Below, piece after piece: positions 34,040 through 43,123 of a DNA stretch of 64,000 bases; position 1 is the stretch's first letter, and each line of letters starts with the position of its first letter. Below the pieces are notes generated by a model. The model did not search any database. It was not told the origin of the DNA and saw only the letters and a list, made by a program, of their open reading frames with translations. The position numbers and the translations under genes were made by a program. Location: assembly GCA_021740785.1 (NCBI GenBank), contig JAIOZI010000012.1, positions 30,259 through 94,258 of the forward strand, given 5' to 3'. This DNA comes from Melioribacteraceae bacterium. GTDB lineage: Bacteria > Bacteroidota > Ignavibacteria > Ignavibacteriales > Melioribacteraceae.

Positions 34040-35125
34040 ATGGCTGAGAACCAAGACGGGCAAGAAAAAACCGAACAAGCGACCGGGAAGAAATTACAAG
34101 ATTCCAGGGATGAAGGCAAAGCCGCAAAGAGTATGGAACTTAACTCCGTTGCGGTTTTCACTGCAGGCTTACTCTCGTTATTTTTTGCTAAGGATTTTAT
34201 AAGCAGCCAGTTATATTCAATTGGTACAATGGTTTTCAGCTCCATTCATTCACTTGAGATTAATCTCAACTTACTGCGTATGATTGCCCTTAAGGGATTT
34301 CTTTTTTTTCTAATGACCACATCACCAATATTTCTCGGACTTATAATTGCGGCTTTTGCTGCAACATACGGACAGATCGGTTTCAAAATTTCTCCTAAAG
34401 CAATGTCCCCAAAATTTTCAAAACTCGATCCGATTAAGGGAATTAAAAACCTGCTCTTTTCAAGCAAATCATTTATTGAAATTGGCAAAGCTGCATTAAA
34501 GCTTTTCATAATTGCTTTTTTCGTTTACTTGGTATTAGCAGATACTGTATTGGAATCCGTAGAATTAGTGAAGTTCTCGGTTTCTGAAATTTTAGGGTAT
34601 ATGATATCAACCCTAATTTCATTTTTATGGAAGGTTGCGCTGGTATATTTGTTGTTTGCATTTATTGATTTTATTTATCAAAAGCGAAAACACGGTAAAG
34701 ATTTAATGATGACCAAGCAGGAAGTGAAGGATGAGAACAAACAAACTGAGGGTGATCCGCAGATAAAATCTGAAATAAAAAGCAAACAATTTGAGATGGC
34801 AAAAAGACGAATGATGCAGGAAGTTCCAAGTGCCGATGTAATAATTACAAATCCAACGCACTACGCAGTGGCACTAAAATATGAAATCGGTGGAAAGTCT
34901 GCCCCTGTTGTTGTTGCAAAGGGTGTGGATTTAGTTGCACAGAAAATTAAAAAAATTGCTATTGAAAATAATATTCCTCTCCACGAAGATGTTCAATTGG
35001 CAAGAGCATTATTTAAAGTATGTGATATTGGCGATACAATTCCTGAGAATTTATTCAAAGCCGTTGCGCAAGTACTGGCATTTATTTATAAACTCAAAAA
35101 AGCGAAGAAGAAGAGCATAGTTTGA
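34040..35125 (+). CDS. flhB: Export switch protein FlhB
   Basis: 361 residues. N-terminal DGQEKTEQATGKKLQDSRDEGK-type start, four membrane helices, then a cytoplasmic domain with the self-cleavage site N271-P-T-H274 inside DVIITNPTHYAVALKYE. Cleavage here and contact with FliK change export specificity from hook to filament. Separate FliR and FlhB genes, no fusion. It overlaps flhA. Confidence 0.96.
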   Translation: MAENQDGQEKTEQATGKKLQDSRDEGKAAKSMELNSVAVFTAGLLSLFFAKDFISSQLYSIGTMVFSSIHSLEINLNLLRMIALKGFLFFLMTTSPIFLGLIIAAFAATYGQIGFKISPKAMSPKFSKLDPIKGIKNLLFSSKSFIEIGKAALKLFIIAFFVYLVLADTVLESVELVKFSVSEILGYMISTLISFLWKVALVYLLFAFIDFIYQKRKHGKDLMMTKQEVKDENKQTEGDPQIKSEIKSKQFEMAKRRMMQEVPSADVIITNPTHYAVALKYEIGGKSAPVVVAKGVDLVAQKIKKIAIENNIPLHEDVQLARALFKVCDIGDTIPENLFKAVAQVLAFIYKLKKAKKKSIV

Positions 35126-37170
35126 ACCTCATGGAAAAGCTGTTAAAAAATACTGATATAATTTTTGCATTCGGGATGATATTTATTCTCGGACTAATGA
35201 TCATTCCATTGCCTGCATATCTGCTCGATTTCTTTTTAGCGCTGAATATTTCGTTTGCGATATTGATTCTAATTGTCTCATTGTATATTCAATCTCCTTT
35301 GGATATATCAATTTTCCCCGGAATGCTGCTTATACTTACAATCTTCAGATTATCATTAAATATAAGTTCAACCCGGCTGATATTAATCGAAGGTTATGCC
35401 GGTCAAGTTATCGAAACTTTCGGTTCATTTGTCGTCGGCGGTAGTTATGTAGTAGGTTTTGTTGTATTCCTAATTCTCGTAATCATTCAATTTATAGTAA
35501 TTGTTAAAGGTTCCGGCAGAATTTCCGAGGTATCCGCACGATTTACACTCGACGCGATGCCCGGTAAACAAATGGCAATTGATGCAGACCTGAACAGCGG
35601 TTTATTAAATGAACAGGAAGCTAAGCAGAGGCGGGCTGACATTTCAAGAGAAGCAGAGTTTTACGGCTCGATGGACGGTGCAAGCAAATTTGTAAAAGGT
35701 GATGCAATTGCGGGAATTTTAATTAATGCAATTAATATTATCGGCGGAATTATAATTGGTGTTGTTCAGAGAGGGATGGATATTACACAAGCGCTTCAAT
35801 CTTATACCATACTCACCATCGGTGACGGTTTGGTTTCACAAGTTCCGGCTTTGCTGATTGCTACTTCAGCAGGTATGGTTGTTACAAAGAGCGCTGAAGG
35901 AAGTTCGATGGACAGCCAGATGAAGAGTCAGTTATTCTCAAACCCGCGTGTGATGGAAACTGTTTCAGCGGCAATAGTTCTATTTGCGCTCGTTCCGGGA
36001 ATGCCGACTTTTTCATTTTTATCTTTAGGTTCGCTTCTGGGAGCGGCAGCATTTTTTATTGCTAAAAATCAAAAAATGAAAAAAGAAGCAGAATATGAAG
36101 AAGAAACACTTCCGGAAAAGAAATCTGAAGAAAAGGTTGAAGAATATCTCCAGGTTGATCCGATTGAAGTCGAGATTGGTTACGGATTGATTTCATTAGT
36201 TGATGAAAACCAAGGCGGTAATCTATTTCAAAAGATTGCATCAACCAGGAAATATATTGCATTGGAATACGGAATTTTAGTTCCCCCGGTTCGTGTTAGA
36301 GACAACTTGCAGCTTAATCCAAATGATTACTTGATAAAAATTAAAGGAAATGTCGTAGCTCAGTTTGAATGTTACAGCGATAAATTTTTAGCGATGAATC
36401 CTAACCAAATTGAAGAACAGTTGAGCGGCATTCCAACGAGTGACCCTGCATTTTCACTCCCGTCATTCTGGATTGACGAGGAGGAGAAAGAGAGAGCTGA
36501 AATTTTAGGATATACTGTTGTTGATAGCATTTCTGTTTTATCGACACATCTCCAAGAAACAATTAAGAAAAATTTTGAAAAAATTCTTACACGTCAATCG
36601 GTGAAACAACTACTTGAAAACTTAAAGAAAGAATACCCGGCTGTAATTGAAGATATAAATTCCGATCTTCTTCCGCTGGGCAACATTCAAAAAGTATTGC
36701 AGAACCTTTCGAGGGAATTAATACCGGTAAAGGATCTTGTTCAAATTTTAGAATCATTGATTGATTATTCGAAAGTAACGAAGAATATTGACGTACTGAC
36801 TGAATATGTAAGACATTCGATGGGTGAAACAATTGCAAATCTTTATAAAGATTCAAATGGCGTTATACATGTTGTATCGATAAGCGATGTTCTTGAAGAA
36901 AAAATAATTAATGCTCTTCAGGAAAATAAAGAATCGATGCAGACACTCGGATTTTCACCGGCAATGTTAAAGCAGTTGAATATTTCGATTAATAATGCAA
37001 TGCAGAAGTTCAGCGAACTCGGTTATCCGCCGGTTATTATTACTTCCGCAACTATTCGTCCATACTTCTATAAATTAATAAATTCAACGTTCCCGTCAAT
37101 GGCTATTATTTCATTTACCGAATTGCCTTCAAATGTAGAACTGGAATTTTTGGGAACCATAGAGGTCTAA
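35122..37170 (+). CDS. flhA: Export gate protein FlhA
   Basis: 682 residues. Eight membrane helices in the first 320 residues with the signature RLSLNISSTRLIL and the FHIPEP-type cytoplasmic loop VSARFTLDAMPGKQMAIDADL. The C-terminal domain forms the nonameric ring that receives chaperone-substrate complexes. The start is TTG 35122 overlapping the flhB stop, or ATG 35131 (LMEKLL); both fit. Confidence 0.96.
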   Translation: MNLMEKLLKNTDIIFAFGMIFILGLMIIPLPAYLLDFFLALNISFAILILIVSLYIQSPLDISIFPGMLLILTIFRLSLNISSTRLILIEGYAGQVIETFGSFVVGGSYVVGFVVFLILVIIQFIVIVKGSGRISEVSARFTLDAMPGKQMAIDADLNSGLLNEQEAKQRRADISREAEFYGSMDGASKFVKGDAIAGILINAINIIGGIIIGVVQRGMDITQALQSYTILTIGDGLVSQVPALLIATSAGMVVTKSAEGSSMDSQMKSQLFSNPRVMETVSAAIVLFALVPGMPTFSFLSLGSLLGAAAFFIAKNQKMKKEAEYEEETLPEKKSEEKVEEYLQVDPIEVEIGYGLISLVDENQGGNLFQKIASTRKYIALEYGILVPPVRVRDNLQLNPNDYLIKIKGNVVAQFECYSDKFLAMNPNQIEEQLSGIPTSDPAFSLPSFWIDEEEKERAEILGYTVVDSISVLSTHLQETIKKNFEKILTRQSVKQLLENLKKEYPAVIEDINSDLLPLGNIQKVLQNLSRELIPVKDLVQILESLIDYSKVTKNIDVLTEYVRHSMGETIANLYKDSNGVIHVVSISDVLEEKIINALQENKESMQTLGFSPAMLKQLNISINNAMQKFSELGYPPVIITSATIRPYFYKLINSTFPSMAIISFTELPSNVELEFLGTIEV

Positions 37171-37171
37171 A

Positions 37172-38272
37172 ATGAGAATTAAAAAGTACAAAGCAAAAAC
37201 ACTAGCAGACGCAATGAATAAAATGAAGCAGGATTTAGGTAATCAGGCGGTTCTACTGAGTTCTAATGTTATACCCGAAGAACAAAGAATTGATGATAAT
37301 ATTTTTGAAGTTACTGCCGCAATTGATAACGGTTCGAATGGCTCAGGAAAATCCGTTTCAATAAAAGAGGACCACGCCGCTGCCGCATCTTTTGAAAATG
37401 AATTGAGTAATTTGACTAAAAAAGTTTACAATCAAAAAAAATATGATGACCTTAAACCGGAACCGGCAATTGAAAATGATAAAGCTGCTAAATCATTAAA
37501 TGATATCCGCGATACTTTACTTGGACACGAAATCGAGAATGAGGTTGTGGATACAATCATTAAGCATTTTTCCGAGTACAATAATACGATGAAATCAAAA
37601 TCGAGTGAGAAATATATTTCATCAATTATTGCTTCTTTAATACCGACAAAAGATTTTGAGGTAGAAAACAGAAAATCGGCGAAAACTATTTGTTTAATTG
37701 GTCCAACCGGAGTTGGTAAAACGACAAGCGTTGCTAAACTTGCGGTAATCTCAAAACTTCTTCATCACCTCGATGTGGGAATAATTTCAATTGATACGCA
37801 CCGGTTAGGCGCTTTGGATCAACTGAGGATTTTTTCCGAGATCAGCAATATCGATTTTCAAGTAGCATATGAACCTGATGACCTCGTTAAACTCACAACA
37901 AAATTCAAGAAGAAAGATCTGATTATTATTGATACGGTTGGTAGAAGTCAGAATGATAAAAAACATCTTGATGAAATAAAATCATTCCTGGGTCATGTAA
38001 AAATTGATGAGACTTTTCTTGTTCTGAACACAACTTCATCATCCCGGACACTGAAAGATGTTGCATCAAAATTTTCATACCTGGGATATGACAGTTACAT
38101 ATTCACAAAAATTGATGAAGCTCCTTCATTCGGAAATATATTAAACCTGGTGTATGAGTTGGAGAAACCGGTAAGCTTTTTAACAAACGGTCAGGTTATA
38201 CCCGATGACATCCTAGCGGCTGATCCTGATTTTATTGCGAAAATGATTTTCAAGGGAAAGTTCACTGCATGA
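37172..38272 (+). CDS. flhF: Flagellar biosynthesis GTPase FlhF
   Basis: 366 residues, SRP-type GTPase that decides where the flagellum is placed. N-terminal MRIKKYKAKTLADAMNKMKQ, a variable basic part, an N domain, and a G domain with P-loop GPTGVGKT (177-184), DTHRLGALDQLR, DTVGRSQ and FTKIDEAPSFGNIL. It is next to flhG, its activator. Together they suggest polar or otherwise controlled placement and number. Confidence 0.95.
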   Translation: MRIKKYKAKTLADAMNKMKQDLGNQAVLLSSNVIPEEQRIDDNIFEVTAAIDNGSNGSGKSVSIKEDHAAAASFENELSNLTKKVYNQKKYDDLKPEPAIENDKAAKSLNDIRDTLLGHEIENEVVDTIIKHFSEYNNTMKSKSSEKYISSIIASLIPTKDFEVENRKSAKTICLIGPTGVGKTTSVAKLAVISKLLHHLDVGIISIDTHRLGALDQLRIFSEISNIDFQVAYEPDDLVKLTTKFKKKDLIIIDTVGRSQNDKKHLDEIKSFLGHVKIDETFLVLNTTSSSRTLKDVASKFSYLGYDSYIFTKIDEAPSFGNILNLVYELEKPVSFLTNGQVIPDDILAADPDFIAKMIFKGKFTA

Positions 38273-39102
38273 TTGATCAGATTGAAAGATTAAGGCAGAT
38301 TAATGCGCTCAACGCCGGGAATACTGATGAAATTAATTCGAAAATTATTTCATTTATTTCGGGAAAGGGCGGAACGGGAAAATCATTTTTTAGTTTAAAT
38401 ATTGCAAAGCAGCTTGCTGAATTATCATACAAAGTTCTTTTGGTTGATCTCGATATAAACATGCCGAGTATTCATCTGATGATAAATATTACACCTGCTG
38501 CGACTTTAAACCAATATCTATCTAATGAGTGTACTTTTGATGAATTAATTTATCGAGAGGGGAATCTTGATTTAATTTTATCCGAAGCGCATGAACTGTT
38601 GAGGATCGACAAACATCAGTTGATAAATTTCTTAGATAGAATAAAAAAATTATCTCATGAATATGATTTTGTAATTCTCGATAATCCTGCAGGCATAAAT
38701 GATATAATAACAGAATCCGTTACAATTTCATCAGACCATATTGTTGTTGCGGTTCCGGAACCAACAGCCGTTATGGATGCGTATATGATCAGCAAATTTA
38801 TCCTGGGAATAAGAAGAGAAAGTTCGATTCATGTAATTATGAATAAATGCGAAAATGAGATTGAGGGTAAATCAGCCTTCGATAACTTGAACAAAGCTTC
38901 AAAACATTTCCTTAATTACAATTTTGCTTTACTTGGTTATGTAGAAAATAATCCGGATGTTCGTGATTCTTTAATGAAACAATCTTTTATTGCAAATACA
39001 GCTCCCAAATCAACTTTAACTCAAAAAGTAGATGACATTTGTAAAAAAATAGCCAAAAGCAAACATCTGGCTAATAATAACCAACTCACTTTAGCCCATT
39101 AG
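38269..39102 (+). CDS. flhG: Flagellar number regulator FlhG (MinD-like ATPase)
   Basis: 277 residues. N-terminal DQIERLRQ fits the DQAxxLR helix that activates FlhF. Deviant Walker A KGGTGKS (33-39), DLDINMPSIHLM, and FVILDNPAGIND. It has a MinD fold and limits flagellar number. ATGA overlap with flhF. It closes the fliL-flhG operon; no terminator was recognised after it. Confidence 0.93.
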   Translation: MIDQIERLRQINALNAGNTDEINSKIISFISGKGGTGKSFFSLNIAKQLAELSYKVLLVDLDINMPSIHLMINITPAATLNQYLSNECTFDELIYREGNLDLILSEAHELLRIDKHQLINFLDRIKKLSHEYDFVILDNPAGINDIITESVTISSDHIVVAVPEPTAVMDAYMISKFILGIRRESSIHVIMNKCENEIEGKSAFDNLNKASKHFLNYNFALLGYVENNPDVRDSLMKQSFIANTAPKSTLTQKVDDICKKIAKSKHLANNNQLTLAH

Positions 39103-39181
39103 TTCCACCACCAATATTATCCCCGATTCTAATCCAAAAACAAAGAAATCAAAATGATTTTACTTTGGTATGTAATTTGAA
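39090..39181 (+). promoter_or_regulatory. Candidate sigma-54 promoter of the fliA operon with TAGCC element
   Basis: TGGTAT (39166-39171), 5 nt, TTGAA (39177-39181), GG-N10-GA. TTTAGCCCA (39090-39098) lies about 70 nt upstream and TTCTAATCC (39127-39135) resembles a stretch before flgB. Each piece is weak; the combination repeats at three operons. Confidence 0.45.
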
Positions 39182-39210
39182 TTATACTATTAAAACAAAG
39201 GAGAAAAAGG

Positions 39211-39417
39211 ATGAACAAGATAATTACCCGCTTTAGTTTACTAGTTGCATTGATCTCAGTAATTATCTTCTCGAATAATGGTATTTCAGTTCCAGATACA
39301 ATTATAAGAGCGATTACAATCTTTTTTGTCCTTTCATTCATGTTCGGCATACTGACCATATTAATCTACAAATCAATCAATAAGGTCTCCTTGGAAAAGG
39401 ATGAAATAAAAAATTAA
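39211..39417 (+). CDS. Small two-helix membrane protein before fliA
   Basis: 68 residues with two membrane helices (about 8-27 and 32-55) and a charged tail KVSLEKDEIKN. Clear ribosome-binding site AAAGGAG. It is not recognised. It is 16 nt before fliA and probably cotranscribed with it, behind a candidate sigma-54 promoter. The function is open. Confidence 0.65.
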   Translation: MNKIITRFSLLVALISVIIFSNNGISVPDTIIRAITIFFVLSFMFGILTILIYKSINKVSLEKDEIKN

Positions 39418-39433
39418 TTAATGGGTCAACAAA

Positions 39434-40084
39434 ATGAATAACACACAAATATGGTTCGAGTATAAGGAAAATCCTACAGTTGAGTTGAAGAAACAGATCA
39501 TCTTAAATTATGTTAAGCTGGTGCATTATGTTATTCACAACTCAAAACTTATCAACTTGGATGTAGTGGATGAAAGAGACTACTTTCAATTTGGAATTGA
39601 AGGATTGAATGAAGCAATAGATCGCTTTGATCCTGAGTTCGGCACCAAGTTCGAAACATACGCAATTCAAAGAATTAGAGGAAAAATAATCGATGAATTG
39701 CGTAAGCTGCAAATTAAACCTCGCCCGGTTCAAGACAACCCGCAATCAACAAGATATTCAAACGTATCAATCGATGCTACATTCGACTCAGAAGGGGAAG
39801 GCTATACATTAGCCGAAGTTATTCCTTCCGACAGTAAAACACCGGATGATATCGTAATGAAAGATGAATTAAAAAATTTACTGATTGAAGAGATCAAAAA
39901 TTTGGAAGAGCGGGACAGGTTAATCATCACTCTATATTATTACGAAAATCTAAATTATAAAGAAATCGCCAGCGTTCTTGGGATAACCGTTTCAAGAATA
40001 TCTCAAGTGCATGGTAGAATAATTCAAAAACTTAAAGACAAAATACAGAAGCACTATGGAGAACCAATCAACCTTGCAGGCTGA
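39434..40084 (+). CDS. fliA: Flagellar sigma factor sigma-28 (FliA)
   Basis: 216 residues. Region 2 with RDYFQFGIEGLNEAIDRFDPEFGTKFETYAIQRIRGKIIDELRK-type pattern (split over residues 50-95), and region 4 with LEERDRLIITLYYYENLNYKEIASVLGITVSRISQVHG-type pattern near 155-195. It reads the late promoters listed here. It follows flhG and the small membrane gene. FlgM-like protein (6100) is its likely inhibitor. Confidence 0.95.
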   Translation: MNNTQIWFEYKENPTVELKKQIILNYVKLVHYVIHNSKLINLDVVDERDYFQFGIEGLNEAIDRFDPEFGTKFETYAIQRIRGKIIDELRKLQIKPRPVQDNPQSTRYSNVSIDATFDSEGEGYTLAEVIPSDSKTPDDIVMKDELKNLLIEEIKNLEERDRLIITLYYYENLNYKEIASVLGITVSRISQVHGRIIQKLKDKIQKHYGEPINLAG

Positions 40085-40940
40085 AAAGAACAAAGCGAAT
40101 GTTATTTACAAACTATCGGCAGTTCACAGCCTCCCTACAATGCCGTTTCTTGTAAGTGAAGTCACGAGATTAATCGATAATCCAATGACGAGCGCTGCAA
40201 ACCTAGGCAGATTAATAGGTAAAGATCAGGGCATGGTAACTAAAATATTAAGTGTAGCAAATTCGCCGCTTTATGGAATTCCCAGAAGAGTATCAACAAT
40301 CGATTTTGCAATTGTAATTCTGGGTTTTAATCATATCAAGAATATTGTAATTGCACTTTCAATGATGAACGCATTTAAGAATATTTCCGGCAAAGATTTT
40401 CGGCTTGAAAAATATTGGGCTCATTCATTAATGACCGCTACCGCCGCTAAACGAATTGCCGATGATTTGGGATATCAACTTGGCGGTGAAGCTTTTACCG
40501 CCGGTCTGCTGCATGATCTCGGAATACCGATCATTTACAGGTACTTTAGAAAAGAGTATATGCAGATAGAAAAAATCATCAGCGATCTTGGCGGAATTAC
40601 AGAAGAGGGTGAAGAAAATATTATCGGGGCTACACATTCTTTTATCGGTCATTACCTGATTAATCAATGGAACCTGCCCTCGGAAATTTCATCAGTTGTT
40701 TTGCAGCATCATAACCCTTCGGCTTCAATTCAAAATGATAAGGTGCTTGCCTCAATAGTGCATCTTGCAGATTATCTTACTTGGAAATTGGATGTAGGAA
40801 ATTTTCATTGGGATAATAATTTTCTTCTCGATTCGAATATCATAGATATTTTGAAATTAGGGAGTATTGAATACCTTGACGGGTTGGCAGAAAGTTACCG
40901 CGAATTGTTCGAAGCGCAATTAGATACAATAAAATTATAA
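40056..40940 (+). CDS. HDOD-domain protein 1
   Basis: 294 residues. HDOD fold with GKDQGMVTKILSVANSPLYGIPRRVSTIDFAIVILGF-type pattern (residues 50-90), the HD pair in GLLHDLGIP, and later VLQHHNP. HDOD proteins often link cyclic-di-GMP or kinase signalling to motility. Conserved histidines of the HD superfamily are kept in part, so enzyme activity cannot be ruled out. The ATG overlaps the fliA end by 29 nt. A tandem paralogue follows. Confidence 0.85.
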   Translation: MENQSTLQAEKNKANVIYKLSAVHSLPTMPFLVSEVTRLIDNPMTSAANLGRLIGKDQGMVTKILSVANSPLYGIPRRVSTIDFAIVILGFNHIKNIVIALSMMNAFKNISGKDFRLEKYWAHSLMTATAAKRIADDLGYQLGGEAFTAGLLHDLGIPIIYRYFRKEYMQIEKIISDLGGITEEGEENIIGATHSFIGHYLINQWNLPSEISSVVLQHHNPSASIQNDKVLASIVHLADYLTWKLDVGNFHWDNNFLLDSNIIDILKLGSIEYLDGLAESYRELFEAQLDTIKL

Positions 40941-40952
40941 CGGGTATTGGAT

Positions 40953-41831
40953 ATGGAAATTACGCAGTTGGAAACAAATAAAAGAGAAAAAACAAAGCTG
41001 ATTTTATCGAAGATAAACAACTTTGTTTCTTTATCACCTTTCAAATCGGAAATGTTGTCTGTGTTAAATGCGCCTGATTGTGATATGCGAAAAATCAGAT
41101 TGTTGATTTCCAAAGATCCTGCACTAACAATAAAAGTATTGTCAATTGCTAACTCACCGTTCTATGGATTAACCAGGGAAGTCTCAACTCTCGATCATGC
41201 AGTTTTATTGGTTGGATTTGATAATCTTAAAAGTATTGTAACCGCCTTAATTATGATGGATATGTTCAAAAACAAAAATGACAGCTATTTAAATCACAGT
41301 GATTTTTGGATTCATTCATTAATAACTGCAAGTATCGGTAAAAGATTTGCAGAAGATATCGAATTCGAAAACCCGGAGAAGGTCTTTATTGCCGGTCTGC
41401 TTCATGATCTCGGAATACCGATTATGCATAAATACTTTCACTCGGATTTTATCAATATATATAAATCAGCCGAGGATCAGGATATGAGTTTTATTGAAGC
41501 CGAAAAGTATTATCTCGGTTATGATCATCAGGAGATAGCCGCTTATCTTTTGAATTCATGGAATTTACCTGAATCATTATCTGAGGCTGTTGGAAATCAT
41601 CATGACACGAGAGCAATGATAGGGAAAAATAAGATGTACTCGATAGTATATCTCGCAGATTACATGGCAACAAGAGTCGGAATGGGAAATTGCTTCTGGG
41701 ATGAGAAAAATAAAATTAATGAAGATGTTTTAAAATATCTCGGATTTACAAGTTTAAGCGAAGTAGACCATATAATCGGTATTTATAACGTAATGATTGA
41801 AAAAGAAATCAACGCACTGAGGTTCAATTGA
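40953..41831 (+). CDS. HDOD-domain protein 2
   Basis: 292 residues from ATG 40953 (a TTG at 40947 is in frame). Paralogue of the previous gene: ISKDPALTIKVLSIANSPFYGLTREVSTLDHAVLLVGF-type pattern, GLLHDLGIPIMHKYFHSD, and VGNHHDTRA. The two genes come from an old tandem duplication. It overlaps the next gene by TTGA. It probably works with the kinase-like protein that follows. Confidence 0.85.
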   Translation: MEITQLETNKREKTKLILSKINNFVSLSPFKSEMLSVLNAPDCDMRKIRLLISKDPALTIKVLSIANSPFYGLTREVSTLDHAVLLVGFDNLKSIVTALIMMDMFKNKNDSYLNHSDFWIHSLITASIGKRFAEDIEFENPEKVFIAGLLHDLGIPIMHKYFHSDFINIYKSAEDQDMSFIEAEKYYLGYDHQEIAAYLLNSWNLPESLSEAVGNHHDTRAMIGKNKMYSIVYLADYMATRVGMGNCFWDEKNKINEDVLKYLGFTSLSEVDHIIGIYNVMIEKEINALRFN

Positions 41832-43123
41832 GAATTCATAAAGAAAATACCTTGGCGGCACAGCCGATTTTTGAAAATTATGAAGAATCAGAAAGAAACA
41901 ATTGGTCTAATTTTTCGAAAGAAAGTTTAAACCAGAATTCAAAGAGCAACTATAACGGTTATATCCATTCGTTCGAGATAATAAATCGTTATCAGACCGA
42001 TTTGGAGGAAGCAAGTGATTTAAGTGACTTGTTCATGAAATTTGAAACTGTGCTGAGAAGAATAATTCCAATTCGACATTCCGGCATATTTTTCTTGGAC
42101 GAAAATAAATTGAAGTTTAATAAAGTAGAAGAGAATCAATCCGATGAAGTTTTTACCCAGGTAAATGAATTTTATAAAGAGGGTAAAATCTCCCCGATAT
42201 TTTCAACTAATAAATTTTATTTCTTCCCGGATATTTCAACCTATAACATCGATGGAAATAAAAGGAGTTTTTTACTATACCCGGTTAAGGAAAATGGTAA
42301 AGCTGCCGGTATATTTGCCGGTTTAACAACCATCGGAAGCAAACGGTTCACCGATTTAGACAGAAAAACTTTACAGACGATAATTGTTCAAACAGTTCTG
42401 AAAATTCATCAGTTAACCTACAAAGCCAATATAAATAATACCGTTGGTGAATTACAGACATATCAGGCAAAAGTAAATGAGGATTTTCATTTGGCGGCAA
42501 TCGGGGAATTATCCCTTGGTGTATTTGATGAGATTGCATCACCGCTGCAGGTGATACTTAGCCAAGCCGATCTGCTTGAGAGTGAATCTGATCATACTTC
42601 AGAATTACTAAGAATAAAAACACAAGTGAATAAAATTAAATCAATGCTTAACCGGTTGATAAAATTTGCAAGCGTAGAAAAGAATGTTCAGAAATTGGAA
42701 TCTGTAAATCTGAATGAAATAATTGAAAATGTATTTGAAATAATTAAATCCACCTTGGCGAATTATAACATTGAATGTGTTCTTGATTTGGAAGATAATA
42801 CTCCGCCTATACTCAGCAGCCAGCATTTTATTTATCAGATACTTCTAAACGTTGTTGAGTTGATAAAGCACAATAAAAGGAAAAACGGCGGGATAATAAT
42901 ACAGAGCCGGTTCGTTAAAAACAATGTCCATGTAAATGTGATCACAACAACAAAACTACGGGTAGAAGTAGATTCCGATTCATCGAAGAATAAAGATATA
43001 AGGTATAAGATCATCAACTTTTTGATGAAAAAACATGAAGGAAGTTTTGACGTTGAATCGCATCATGATACCGGCGCAAAAGTATCGCTGATCTTTCCAT
43101 TGTTGAGGAAAATTAGATCATGA
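41828..43123 (+). CDS. Degenerate histidine-kinase-like protein with GAF-like sensor region
   Basis: 431 residues, TTG start overlapping the previous stop. Residues about 50-195 resemble a GAF domain (HSGIFFLDENKLKFNKV, FLLYPVKENGKAAGIFAGLT). The DHp region has AIGELSLGVFDEIASPLQVILSQ, where the usual His of the H box is replaced (FDEI instead of xHEI). The ATPase region keeps the outline (HFIYQILLNVVELIKHN) but lacks a clear N-box second Asn and a DxGxG motif. It is most likely a pseudokinase that binds partners, perhaps the HDOD proteins or a receiver. Confidence 0.7.
   Translation: MRIHKENTLAAQPIFENYEESERNNWSNFSKESLNQNSKSNYNGYIHSFEIINRYQTDLEEASDLSDLFMKFETVLRRIIPIRHSGIFFLDENKLKFNKVEENQSDEVFTQVNEFYKEGKISPIFSTNKFYFFPDISTYNIDGNKRSFLLYPVKENGKAAGIFAGLTTIGSKRFTDLDRKTLQTIIVQTVLKIHQLTYKANINNTVGELQTYQAKVNEDFHLAAIGELSLGVFDEIASPLQVILSQADLLESESDHTSELLRIKTQVNKIKSMLNRLIKFASVEKNVQKLESVNLNEIIENVFEIIKSTLANYNIECVLDLEDNTPPILSSQHFIYQILLNVVELIKHNKRKNGGIIIQSRFVKNNVHVNVITTTKLRVEVDSDSSKNKDIRYKIINFLMKKHEGSFDVESHHDTGAKVSLIFPLLRKIRS

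Noticed and set aside
38430..38456. Sigma-28-like site CAAAGTTC-N11-CTCGATAT in flhG
   Set aside because: The -10 box is poor and no gene starts within several hundred bases.
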